From NCBI RefSeq assembly GCF_029227915.1, contig NC_079882.1, positions 2,666,001-2,730,000 of the forward strand: a DNA stretch of 64,000 bases, written 5' to 3'. This document shows positions 1 to 11,986 of this stretch, one piece after another. The position numbers and the translations under genes are program-made. The notes below the pieces were generated by a model. The model did not search any database, was not told where the DNA came from, and saw only the letters and a list, made by a program, of their open reading frames with translations. The number at the start of each line of letters is the position of its first letter. The first letter of the stretch is position 1. The stretch is from Hydractinia symbiolongicarpus. Lineage: Eukaryota; Cnidaria; Hydrozoa; Anthoathecata; Hydractiniidae.

Positions 1-88
1 AACTTAGACTGTGAAATCTTAGTAAAGAAGACTTGATCAGCCGTGCAGTTTGTTGTCTTAATATCACAGTGACTTAATGTTTTTTTAG

Positions 89-3000
89 TTAGAATTTGGC
101 GGTAAGGAATCATCTAGATCTAAGTTCGTGCAACGAATGAGACAGGTAAGGTCATGTTTGCTTTTGTTTTTAATTGCGCACTTCATGGAAATTAAAGCTT
201 TCTATATTTGTTTCAGTCAAAATCAGCTCTGTGGTCGCATTTGATAGCGTTCTATCAGAAGGAGAGTGAAAGGCTTGCTGCTGTGTATGGTCTCTCAAAT
301 GTTGAAAATGTAGCCGGTATGTTATTACTCGGTTTTTTAGTGGGGGACAAATAGTCTCATCACGGCACCAGTATTGTGTGTGAGATACTACTGAGAGATA
401 TTTCAGTCTTGCTATTTTGATTGTCCATCGTTCTTTCGCAAAGAGTAAATTTACAGGTTATAAAAGAAGCCAGGATAAGAAAAAACTTTTTTTCCTAGAG
501 GAAATTAAAAAACTTATTGTGGAAGCCAACAAACAGCCACCAAAAAAACACAGCACCGTGGACGCACTTACTGAAAATCTAACTAGAGCTATTCGCAGTA
601 AAAGTCCCGACTTTGATAACGAAGCATCGCAAAATAAAGAATTGGAACGCCTCATGGAAGAACACGCACCCACCTCACTACCGAACACGCCCACCATGCC
701 CAGTGCGGAATCAAGACGCCAACAAGAACTTTTGGATAGAGTTGGATTTTTAAATAATTTAAAGTAGGTTTGTTTTCATTCTTATTTATGTAATTTCTTG
801 AACTTGTAGCACTCGTGCTATTAGACCGTAACATTCACAACAGGCTAGTACCAAATACTTTAAAATTTCTGTGCGACGGCTCCGTCTCTCACCGTTCTTA
901 CAGACTGAGGAAAGTAGCGTAATTCGGGGCAAGACGAGTCACTTAAGGGAACAAACGTAAAAAAAAAACTAAGAAGACAATGGTTTTTTGAAAAAATTTT
1001 AATACAGGCTTAAACAATGATACAAAACCTTAAAACAAACCAAAAAAAATTTACAGAAAAAAATAAACATGGCTGCCATTTTATTTGATATACTGCAATA
1101 GTGTGGTGACTCATCTTACCCCAACAGTTGGGGCAAGATGGGTCACTATAGAAATCCAGGAACAAAGGAGAAAATATCGAGTTTTTAAACTTCTATTAGA
1201 TGTCTGACAGAAGTAAAATTTAGTATCACTACTTAGTAGCAACAAGTTGGCAGGTTAAATGAAAATAAAGTACTAAAATATAGCTATAAAAATCCTAACC
1301 GTATATAAATTGTATATAAAATAATTAAAATAAAAAACATAAAAATAAAATTAGTCACAGAAGTCACAAATAGGTTTATCTGAAGAACAACATAGTTCAT
1401 GAAGCCATACTGAACATTTTATACACTGTATCCAGTTTTCTCCTGGCAATGACTCGTGCCACCAATCACCGCAAACTAAACATTCGCAATCTTCTACAAC
1501 CGGTGGTGTCGTTTTTGTTTTAGTCGTTTTTTTCTTTTTTAATGTTTCTTTTTTCGCCTTTGGTTGTTTCTTCGAATTTGATAGTTTCTTTGTCTCAGTC
1601 TCAGATTTCTCCAAAGATAACTTATATGGTGATCCTGTAATAATTTCTGATTCTTCACTTCGCTTCGTTTATTTTTTTCAACAATATCGGGAACTTTTAA
1701 ATTTTCCCTAAAACTCACCGGCGTTGAATGAACAATCATGTCAATGGCATCAACACTGGATCCAGCTTGCGATGAAGATGCAATAGGCTCTTCTGTAATG
1801 CTGCTAACATCTGGGGTAGCAAGTGGTTCTCTCGGATCTGACAAAAATTCTTTTTCTGGCAAAATTGATGCATCGTAAGGAAAAATTCCAGTGCATCGAA
1901 AACCGGATATCGCGTTTTCAATTGTGGCTGCCTTAAGATATGCAGTGTTAAACAAGGCACCAATTTTGTCAATAGTGATTCTTCAGGCAGGATGTAGTCG
2001 CATCCAAGAAGTACAAGCTGTATTAAAAGCAACTTTGAGCGGTTTAAAAAATGTCCGATCAAGAGGCTGCAATTTATGTGAGGTGTGTGGTGGAAGGGAG
2101 ACAATCTCAATGCCATTATCTCGTGCAAAGTCTATAAGTCCAATATTTTTTGTATGGCTTTTGTGCCCATCTAAAATTAAAAGGACACGATCATCCTTTG
2201 TCGGCTTAGTATGCTCAGCAAAATGCTTAAGGTAGGTCATAAACAATTCCGTATTTATCCACCCACTATCAGAAACTTCATTTAGTGTTCCAACTGGAGC
2301 ACCTTCGGTTAGATCTTGCCTTTTTCTTTTACGTTTGAAAATCATCATTGGTGGAACATAACTGCCCGTAGCACTGCAACAAACAACAATGGTAGTCGTT
2401 ACACCTCTTTCGCCACTTGTTGCGGTGGCTACAACACGCTTGCCCTTTGGTGCCAACACCTTTATTGGTTTATGAACACATGTTAAACCAGATTCATCAA
2501 CATTAAATATTCGGTGTGGCCTAATGTTAAATTTCTCTAAGACTGTTTTAAGATTTTCGAAATATCGGTCGATGGAGGTTTTGTTTAGTCCGAACACTCT
2601 ATTTAATGAAACAGCCTCTGGTTTTCGTAATGACAATGTCTGCCGACGTTTAAGAAAACCTGACACAAAATCACGTCCTGCCATTTGATGAACTTTATTA
2701 AAAGGGTGCTTAATTTTATTCCTTTCACAATATTCATATATAACCCTTCTTAGTTCATTTATGGATAATCCATAAAAAGAATTGTCTAGAGCAAGTATAT
2801 ATGACTCTAGATCAGTCTCTTGTTCTTCAGTCAGGACAGTACGGATAGGACCCAATTGTTTTTTATGCATATTTTCTCCCGAAAGTTGCTTTAGCTGTCC
2901 ATTACAACATCGACGTAGAGACTCTAAAGGAACATTGAAAGATGAAGCAGCTTTTCGTATCGACATTTCTTTTCTTTTTACACATTCAATTGCTGTTTTC

Positions 3001-6000
3001 ATTTGATCCTCGTTCCAATTTCCTCGATTTGTCTTTCGTACATAGTTTCGCATCTTAAAGAAACAAATGAGAAATAAGAGCCACATATTAGCAGCTACAT
3101 AGTAGGAGGTCACAGGCCTTGGTGGTGTATATATATTGGAAATGAAAAGGAGCTCATCACAGTCAGGTAGCTATACACGTAGCCAAACCAGGTAAACTTA
3201 TCAAATTTTCTTGAACAGTTCGCATTAAACACAGACTTAATAAAGGAGTTTGCTAATTTAATAAACAAAATTTCTTAGTACATGGTGGCTTAGTAGGTAT
3301 TAGCTACCTAACCAGCCTTTCTTTAGTGACTGGATGGACTAGGTAAACTACAGTGTAAAATGTAAGCATGAGAAGAGCAGATATTCACTAATTTTTATTC
3401 ATTGTGTGACCCATCTTACCCCAAGTACCCCTTTGGAGAAAACCCTAAATTATTTTCATATTGGAAAAAGTTTGACATTTTGTGTTGATATGTTTAGGTT
3501 TAGCTAGGATTAAAGTTTCTAAAACATATAGCTATGCTGTGCTTACTACAGTATTTGAGGAGCATAGAGAAATTTCCTAACATGTGTTTCATATAACAAA
3601 AATAAAAAAATAGTTTAAAAATTACGGTACCTTTATTTTTTCTTTGTAATATCTCAATCGTTGGTTACAGTAAAGTTTCAGCTGTTGAATGGCGCTCAGA
3701 GATGATGTAACTTAAACAATAGCCCTTTAGATAACTATTTTACCGAATCAATCTCGGCCAAACAAGAGATTTTAAAATCTGACTCGTCTTACCCCGCCGA
3801 CCCGTCTTGCCCCGAATTACGCTAACGACGGAGATAGCAAGGGCAGCATGAGAGTTTACACCAGAAAGAACTCTCATGTAATATTTTCTATTTTTAATGT
3901 TGTTCATATTTCTTTTATTCATATATTATGAGGTGGTAAAAAAATGGTTGTTGTTTGTGTTACATAGGACAGTTATCGACATGAAGGAAATAAAAACAGA
4001 CACTGGATATGCTAGAGCCTGGACCCGACTTGCTTTAGAGAAAAAAGTTCTCGCCAAAGAGCTTAAACTTTTATTAAGTCAAAAGAAATTGCTCAAGTAA
4101 GTCTGTTTTATTTTGAAAGTAATTTTTAGAATCCGTCTATCTTTAGACTTAAATTCCGCGATTGAATAATTTTGTTTCTGCCGTTGGTGTAATTGGCTAT
4201 ATGTCAGTTTGCTGCCAGAAATGAACGTTCCTCCTATGGCCAATCAAAATCTTCGGCCAAAATTCATAAAATTAGGCAAAAGGCTTTTTTCCATTTGACT
4301 GCATTTTTCGTCATTACGCAAAAAAAAACATGGGCTGCACTTGGACAAAACCTCTACTTTTTTTAACTGCGCACACCTAAAAGGCTTTTAACCTTTCTGT
4401 GCGTTTAGGCATTGATGCAGAAAAAAATTTGATTTGGTCACGAAGATTTAAATTCACTCGTTGTTTTTTAATATTTTGTTATTTCTTTTGAATTGTAGTT
4501 CACGTTATAAAGAATACTCTTTCATAAGAACAGACGATGAAATGGAGCAGTTTCTGTATCATTTGCTCTCACTCAATGCTGTTGATTTTTACTGCTTCAC
4601 CAACGGTTTCTCAAGCACGAGTAAGTTTTTTTTCTCGTCAAAACTTACACACAGGAATTTTTAAATCCAATGAGCTCAACGTTTCCTCCATCGAACAGTT
4701 TTTAGAGTTGTTCTATCAAGGGAGTGAGTGTTATGTGAAAGACATCAAGAAAATTGTTTACCTTCTACCACAGAAGAAACTATTAAAGGATTTGTGCACC
4801 TAATTTGTAAAGTTAATATGGTATTAATATGCACATGTCATGCTAAGTAGCAAGCAAAAAAGTGCATCAAATGTCTTGCTAGAGAGGTCAAAATGATTTG
4901 GCTTCAAAAAATACCAGTATTATCACGTATGCAGGAGGATAAAGATTATCTAAAGAGATTAGTGTTGGCCTAAGTGTTTTTATGCACGGATTTATATTTT
5001 ATCTTCGTTAAGACAGGCATCCTGTGTTCTGTAACAAGATAACCTTTGTTTGATTTATGATTGACATTGCCATGGAAACAAACTCAAATGGCGCTTATTA
5101 CCATTGTCGAATTAAAAATTTCTTCTTCACAAGCTCAGTGCGACAGGAACACAGAATGAATAGTTGCCAACGTTGAATGTTAATAGCATGCAAAGTCTTA
5201 ACAAAAAAGAGACTGTTTTTAGAATCGTGGTTGACAGAATAAGATCAACAAAAAAACTATTACCTTTTGCCTGGATATCCTCAATTGCTTACTTTCTTCA
5301 GAAATTCTGATAACTGATAGCTATCTAGGTGCCAAAATAAAAAAGTCAAAACCTATTGGTCTAAGCGCATTACCTAACCTAGGCTTTTTTTACTGATATC
5401 TCATATCAAACGAAACATAGACAAATAAACAAACAAACAAAAAACAAAAACACATGGCCAGTTTCTCGTCTGCATGAAAGTCGTCATTGCTCCCTTAAAA
5501 AATGTTGACATACTTTTTTAATTTCGGCTTCAAATTTGATAATTATTTTCAAAATGAGTGTTTTATGTGAAGAATCTTTTCGATCAAAATAATTAACGAC
5601 GTATTTATTTACAGTGACCACATACAAAGTTCATATTCTTCTTGGTAAAAACATGGGTTCAGCTAGCACTGCTAATTGTTGGATCAATCTGTCTGGTAGT
5701 TTGGCAAATACTGGGACCATTGCTATACCCAGAGGTGACTTAGAGTTCCGCTTTATGGTAAGTTCCCTACCTCGAGTCCTGCTGATTTAGTCTAAGGTAT
5801 TGTATGCAGACATCTGTTACCTTTTATTTTGGACAAAATAGATAGTTTCCAGTTGTGGAATTACATCTTTTTTCTTTTTAAAACAGAAAAATGCAGAAAA
5901 ATTAGCTTTAAAGGCATCATTGTTTTAAATATGCAGGTTTCCACGTAAACGAAAGTAGTCGAATCGATTGGCATTAGTCGACATCAATGGATTAATTCGA

Positions 6001-8948
6001 CTAATTTCGCTTAAGTGGAACCTGCCTGTTTCTGATTTTTTTTTCAACCCTTATAATTAATAAAACACAACAAGCTCACACTTGTTCACTTCGTAATCTA
6101 TTTTAAACAGCATTTCATTTCCTTCAGCACAAGAACCTGGGCATCTTAACTGCTTTAAGGATCGGTCATGACAACACTGGTAAGCCCTGTCAACTCACTT
6201 TATTTATTTCTGTCAGGCTAAAGTTGTTTTGCTAACAATTCGCTTGGTTTGTGTAGACAATGAAAGAATTTACTCTCACATTTTATTCGTTTTAAAATAC
6301 AGGTTTGTCACCTGGCTGGTTTATTGACTTTGTTGCCATAACAAACGAAGTTACAGGTCAGCTGTACAGGTAAGTTTCACTAAGAAACTTTTAAAAACTA
6401 AATATTTATTTTCTGGAGTTTAAAACATGGCTATAGTTTTGCTTAACATATTTTTTTGCTGTTCAGATTTCAGTGCGGTCGTTGGCTAGCAAAAAGTCAA
6501 GACGATGGTAGTACCGAAAGATTGCTTATTGCTGAAATGGTGAATTTAAAAAGGATGAATGAAAAGAGAACAAATTCCAGTAAGGTTTTATTTTTACCTT
6601 CTTTGTCTAAATTTTAGTGATCTTAAGTACGAGCTCTTTAACCATAATTCCACCGAAGGTGCTTGCACTGTAGCTTGCTTGATCAAATTGTTATTTGTTT
6701 TGTTATATCATTTGACTCTACGAAAGGATTTTCTCATTGGAAAAAGAGAACCTATACCCTATTTTATCTATAATTTATGTTGTTCCAAAGGGTTTTTTTA
6801 TAGTTAAATTTTATTTCAGCTTTGTGTCTTGGCATCTCAGACAAACCACCTGTCCCTGCAACTCTACCAACAGTTCGAAGAATGACGTTATTTTCAAAGA
6901 AATGTAAATATTCACACTTAGTTTCTTATCCTTTTGTTGCTTATACAAGCAACTCTCGCCACGAGCTTTTTACTTTTTCTAAAAACACTTCCTCTTAAGA
7001 CATTAACATCAACAGGACTAGGAAAGTTCGTCTCCAGTTAGTATGCAATTCTCAAGGCGTGGCATTTGTTGCCATAGTGAAGAAATTTATTTTGCATATG
7101 ACTCAGACAGCGGTTAAACTCATAATTTATGCAAACAACCACCAGACCACGAATGTTGTTAAAAAGCATTTAATAGAGTTTTAAACGTAACATTTAATCG
7201 TTTTCCAAGTAGAAATGACGCAAATACGATCATAAGAATTTCCATGCATATTCCTACTATCACAATTAGTTGTTTACTCTTTCGCGTATAATCTTTACCT
7301 CGAAACATGAAGCACATTAACTTTTTTTTTTCGAGTCAATGACATTGAATTTCATTGTAAAAACATATGTGGTCGCTTTCTGCTAGTATTTTCTCTCGAG
7401 TTATTTAAAAAAATAAAATTGCTTTTTAGATAGTTTCAAACATTAGTTAAATTTTTTGTTAACCCGTGTTTTTATTTTTATTTATTTATTTCCGTAGTAA
7501 CTTCAGGTGACGTTCAAGAAAAGGTGGCTGACGCCGTCAACAATATCGTCAAATTTTTTTATAAAGACAGTGACGTAAGTAATGTTTGCTTGCTGGCTGA
7601 TCAGCTTTTCTTATGTAGATTTACATCATTACTGTTTTTTAATAACAGTCTGCGAATAAAAAGGTTGTTGATTGATCTATGCCGCTTGCCTGCGTGTACA
7701 ATGCTTCCACAATATATATCTTGTGGGCTATCAAGCCATGACGTTTTGTTATTTTGAAAAATATAATTTTAAGCACCGGCACGTGACTATTTATTAAATC
7801 TGTAAGAAGTTGGTTTGTTTTAAGTAGTACTAGGTTAGTCAGTGTTGTCAAATAAAAACCACCAAATAAGCTGATGTCGCCTCTTCTTATTTCATGTAGG
7901 ATAACATGACGGACTTACTCTGCGGCGAGGGCGGATTCTGTGATGCGTTACAACTTGTCTTTCAATATGGCTTTAAATCGAGCAGGTTATTTGGGAAGAA
8001 GCTCTTTGTATGGGATTACATAGGTAAGTTAGAAAAATACGAGGGTGTCTGTGCATTGCGAAATTAAATACCCTTGAAATTTAAAAAACTAGGCACTCGG
8101 GAATATTGTACTCCCGAAATTAGGCTTCTTTTAAAAAATTTTAAAAAACTAGGCACTCGGGAATATTGTACTCCTGAAATTAGGCTTCTTTTAAAAAAAT
8201 TTAAAAAAGAAGAGGGTATAGTTTCTACTGTACAGACACCATCTGAAATCTATTTCTCAAAACCTTTCAATCTAGTTCCCCTTGCTGTGTGGAATTATTT
8301 AAATCTTTGTTTAATTTTAGAAAGAGTGCACGAAGATTTCGTAGGAGTAGCTACTCGATTAGTGTCAGCTGAAGAATTGAACTTGCGAACATCTTTTTGT
8401 ACTGTTGTACAGACAATAAACACTGCAGATTTATCTATCGGCAAGAATCAGAAGTTTCAGGTCTTTATTTGCTTTGGTTTAAGGTAAAAGATGTGTTTTA
8501 TTAACGTTTGATGTGGTTGGAGGCTTTTAAATGAACGAGTTCTTAAGCTAACATTGTGGTCGCACTCATTTTTTTGTAATCAAAGTCTAAAAAACACAAT
8601 TACCTTTGATCATTAACTCTAGGCTCTTAATATTTAATATGAAAGTGAAACACGCCGTGGTTGACATAAACTTTCGTATCAGAGTAAAATGGCGGTTGCA
8701 ACGTGGTATTTTACGGAATAAAAATATTAAATTTCTAATAACCTTTTTTATTGTTTAATAGGGGTCATCACCTAAAGACGTGGTTCAAATTACTGCATGA
8801 GTCATCAGTAACCTCACAGATGTACGAAAGCTCTTCATTCTTTCGTGACGTCAATTTTCTGAATTTTCTTATCGACGTCTTAGAAGCCTTGGCTGAATTT
8901 GATGTCGTACTTGACAAGTCTATTACAAGGGGAATTAAAATGAAATAG
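89..8948 (+). CDS. DENND5: DENND5-type Rab-GEF (RUN-PLAT-RUN part), 3' 14 exons; 5' end outside window
   Basis: DENND5 proteins are DENN-domain exchange factors linked to Rab6/Rab39 membrane traffic. Exons: 89-145, 217-316, 457-763, 3968-4096, 4499-4620, 5615-5757, 6128-6179, 6303-6369, 6467-6579, 6820-6903, 7498-7574, 7900-8023, 8321-8483, 8762-8948. All junctions are GT-AG and in frame, giving about 574 C-terminal residues. Exons 1-5 encode the first RUN domain, ending in [20 protein letters not shown], a stretch typical of DENND5A/B. Exons 6-9 encode a PLAT domain ([12 protein letters not shown], then [16 protein letters not shown] and [14 protein letters not shown]). Exons 11-14 encode the second RUN domain, ending [16 protein letters not shown] and a stop at 8946-8948. 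The DENN domain must lie upstream of position 1. Intron 3 is swollen to 3.2 kb by a pogo transposon. The 5A/5B split is vertebrate, so only the family name is used. Recognition is strong; each boundary was read by eye. Confidence 0.9.
917..3822 (-). mobile_element. Pogo-type DNA transposon inserted in DENND5 intron 3
   Basis: The element has perfect 20-bp terminal inverted repeats (917-936 GCGTAATTCGGGGCAAGACG; its reverse complement at 3803-3822). It is flanked by TA (915-916 and 3823-3824), the usual target-site duplication of Tc1/mariner-pogo elements. A related motif, GACYCRTCTTRCCCC, recurs below the ends: 1106-1146 as a hairpin of two inverted copies, 3405-3424, and 3780-3796. These are probably transposase-binding repeats. 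It carries one transposase gene on the minus strand, opposite to the host gene. The intact ends point to a young insertion. Confidence 0.9.
1351..3053 (-). pseudogene. Pogo/DDE_1 transposase with C-terminal PHD-like zinc finger, disrupted
   Basis: The likely start is the Met at 3053 ([17 protein letters not shown]). A psq-type helix-turn-helix follows ([19 protein letters not shown]). The DDE_1 catalytic core shows its three acidic positions in [18 protein letters not shown] and [11 protein letters not shown]. The frame is cut by an in-frame TGA at 1983-1985, after which the homologous sequence continues in the same frame ([18 protein letters not shown]). A one-base frameshift near 1650-1660 then moves the reading to the frame ending at 1351. 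That last part is a Lys-rich linker and a Cys/His finger of PHD type ([25 protein letters not shown]). The product cannot be made whole from this copy, but few lesions suggest recent inactivation. Confidence 0.85.
5933..6025. repeat. Short inverted-repeat element in DENND5 intron 6
   Basis: The two arms (5933-5964, starting GCAGGTTTCCAC; 5995-6025, ending GTGGAACCTGC) are imperfect reverse complements around a centre containing GTCGAC. Probably a tiny MITE or foldback relic; no TSD is clear. Confidence 0.5.
8080..8199. repeat. 60-bp tandem duplication in DENND5 intron 12
   Basis: Two adjacent 60-bp copies (8080-8139, 8140-8199) contain CTAGGCACTCGGGAATATTG and differ at only about two positions. 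Near-identity implies a recent duplication. The long open frame here is only a reading of the intron. Confidence 0.85.
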
Positions 8949-11900
8949 GTGGTGTGTTCGCATAACATGATCGGTGCAATGTTTTCTGTGTTGGACAGTA
9001 CTGCTAAATTATGCAGTCAAAGAACGCTTCAAATATGCTAAAGGTTTCATTGCTAAATGAACGTAAACTCTAAAATTTATACAAATAATAGGCTAATATT
9101 CAAAGTATAATATGATGGAATAGTTTATATAGTTCAAATTTTTGTACAGATTATTCTTATACAAATCCACCACAAGTGTCAATAATCCCATTTCCTATCC
9201 TGTCTGAAAAGAAAATCTATGGCTATATAATCAAACGTTAAACAAACATAGGTCAAACGCTAGCTGAAACCAAAACAAACTTGAAAGTTGCAAAAGCAAT
9301 GTTTGCATAAAAACTTTTTTTATATAGAAAATGTACTCTCACGGCAAACTCTACCGCAACCAGAATGTAATCTGACTTAAAAAGCCCAGAAAGTTAGGAA
9401 ATGTCAGGGGGAAGGGGGGAAGGGCCATAAGTTTGGCCAGACACATGAGCGAGAAGATTTCATTGGAATATATGTTCTGTTACACAGCAAAATTTCCCCA
9501 CAAAAAGGAAATGGCTTGTTCACGTCTGAAAGTCAGGGAAAGTCAAGAATTCTGTTTTTGAAAAAAGAAACCGTTTCATACAAATGTGATGAATATTTTG
9601 TTCTGCTTACAAATAGTATCCTGTCTTAAGAAAATAAACAAGACGAGGCCTTTGACTCAATTATTACGGTTCCTGTCAGGGCGGCCAGAAATCTTGCTGC
9701 TACAAAAATAGCAAGCTGCATCTCTGTTTTTTTAACAGAGAAAAACGTTATTTTGTAGTGCTTTAACACAAAAGAAGTCATAATGTTTTGATTATGAAAA
9801 ATTAAAATCCCACAAACGATCTCTTTGTGGCCAACAAGAAAAGCTTAGTGAGAGTGTCAACCTGGAGCACGCACGAGATTAGCACCTAAGCGAGTAACTA
9901 TCCTTTATGTCATAACAAGTGCTGTTAACCAGGTGACATTATGAATACACCATTCTTTATAATGTCCCACGTGGTTGGAGGTCAGCTGCTGCCTCGTCCC
10001 CAGGGCTTTCTTTCTTCTTTGTTGTTTGAGATTGTTAGGAAGAGAAAAAAGCCCTGCGGAAGAGGTTGAGGATAGCTGATTAAAGCATCAACAATGACAC
10101 TAATATAACTGCAATAAAAAGCCGTCGCATAGAAACTAAACTCTTTAGATACTTGTTATGACAAGATTACTGTCTTCCTCTTTCCTGTTCCTCACAGGTT
10201 AAACGACATGATCAATATGTATTTGTTTTACTTAAACTTACAATAACGGATAAGGATAAAGCTTACAAAAAACACGAACTGTCTTTTTCGCGTTTTCTCT
10301 TTTTTCCGTAAGAATTACCTTTAGCAAGCTAAAAAATAGATTTATTCCGGGTATAAACATTAAACTCCGTACGTTATCTTTTGCGAAATACATCAGGCTA
10401 ATTCAGATAAGATTTTAGATCTTTTTTACCATATATGGTATTCATTTGGAAGGTGCTCAGTAAATAAGTAATGCTTGGACATGAAAAAGTCCAACCCTGA
10501 CATATTACTTATTCAAGACAGTTCATGTACAAGTAGTTCTCCACCACTGGCGCTTTTCTAATTCAAGCTAGGCAAAAGTTAAACATAACTACGTAATTAC
10601 ATTTCTGTTCAACGAAGTGCTATTTGTGCAACTAAAAAAAAATGCGTTTTTAAAAAGGAAATGAATAACTTGTTATCAGAAAAAAACAGATACCACAATT
10701 TAAATTAACTCATAATTATATTTTGTGTCAACATTAATTATGACAAATTTGGATTCTCCATAAATTCTTAACGTCTTACATGCGGATTAAATTCTATATA
10801 ACACTAAGAGTTACAAGTGAAAGATGGAACTCGGAACCACAATCCGAAAAATGGGGTTTTTAGACTCAAAAATAACATAAGCAAGTAAAAAAGAAATAGG
10901 GGAAGAGGGTAGGGGGGTCAGGACTTTTCTCTAAAAACATTAACCACAATATGTCCGCATTTTTAAGGATTGTGTGTGTACAAAATCCTGTGAAATGACA
11001 AAATACAATAAACTTTTTCAATTAAATAAATTCCACATATCTACAATAAAAAGGACTACTAGATGTAATGATCAGTTTGTTATTTATTTATTTTTATTTT
11101 TTATCAATGGATTAGTAAAACAAAAATCATTAAAAAAAATACCTGACTATTAAAGGAAGGTCTAAACTATACCTTGATTTTATGTTCAAAAACATTTTAA
11201 TGACATATTCACTGAAAAGATACAGAAAGGTCATACAAGTCTACGAAAGCCCAAAGGTAATACTGTCAGATCAGTACAGGACTGTGATTTGTATGGGTCA
11301 CTATTTTTATTCTAGCTTTCAATCACAATCCTGGCTAAAAAGACAAAAAATTTAATAACATGGTAAAAATAAAACGCTTCCTACTAGAAGCATCTATAAA
11401 GAACTATTTATTACTCTAAAAAAAATTCTGAAATCAGAATTATATATGAACACTGCACCTCAATTTAGTTAAATTTTTCAAATTTTAGTCACAAAGGAAA
11501 CTCTAAATGCAAAACATTTAACAAAACAACATATTACCTCTCAAAAAAACATTCAGGGTAAAAATTAAAAATATATAATAAAAGGTCTTTTTCTCAATAT
11601 ATTTTAAAGATTCATGAGCACCTTTTAAAAACAGAAATATTTTATTCATATGTGGGGAAGTGTTAATTCATCAGATGAATAGACCACAGTAGAGTTAAAA
11701 AGAAATTTTAAAGAGAAAAATATTGAAGCATAAAAAAGCAACCTAAATAAGAAATGCATAATTTATACATATTGCTGATGAAATAACATCATTTCTTTCA
11801 ACATAAAAGTTTTTTATCAAGAAAAAAAAAGATAAACTATAAAAACGATAAATTCCTTTTAAACTTAAGGATTTTAAATATATTAAAATAAGCCAACGGC
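8949..11900. other. Intergenic, between convergent DENND5 and MYLIP
   Basis: No supported exon or RNA gene was seen. It should hold the 3' UTRs of the two convergent genes. A TTTATT at 11641-11646 would be an AATAAA signal on the minus strand for MYLIP, about 340 bp past its stop. An imperfect inverted repeat lies at about 9990-10065 (CCTCGTCCCCAGGGCTTT against AAAGCCCTGCGGAAGAGG). The rest is AT-rich unique-looking sequence. Confidence 0.5.
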
Positions 11901-11986
11901 ACATAGGACATATCTACCACAATTTTTAGGACATTACAAAATAGCTGCACACAGTATATACAAAAATTACAAAATAAAACAATCCA

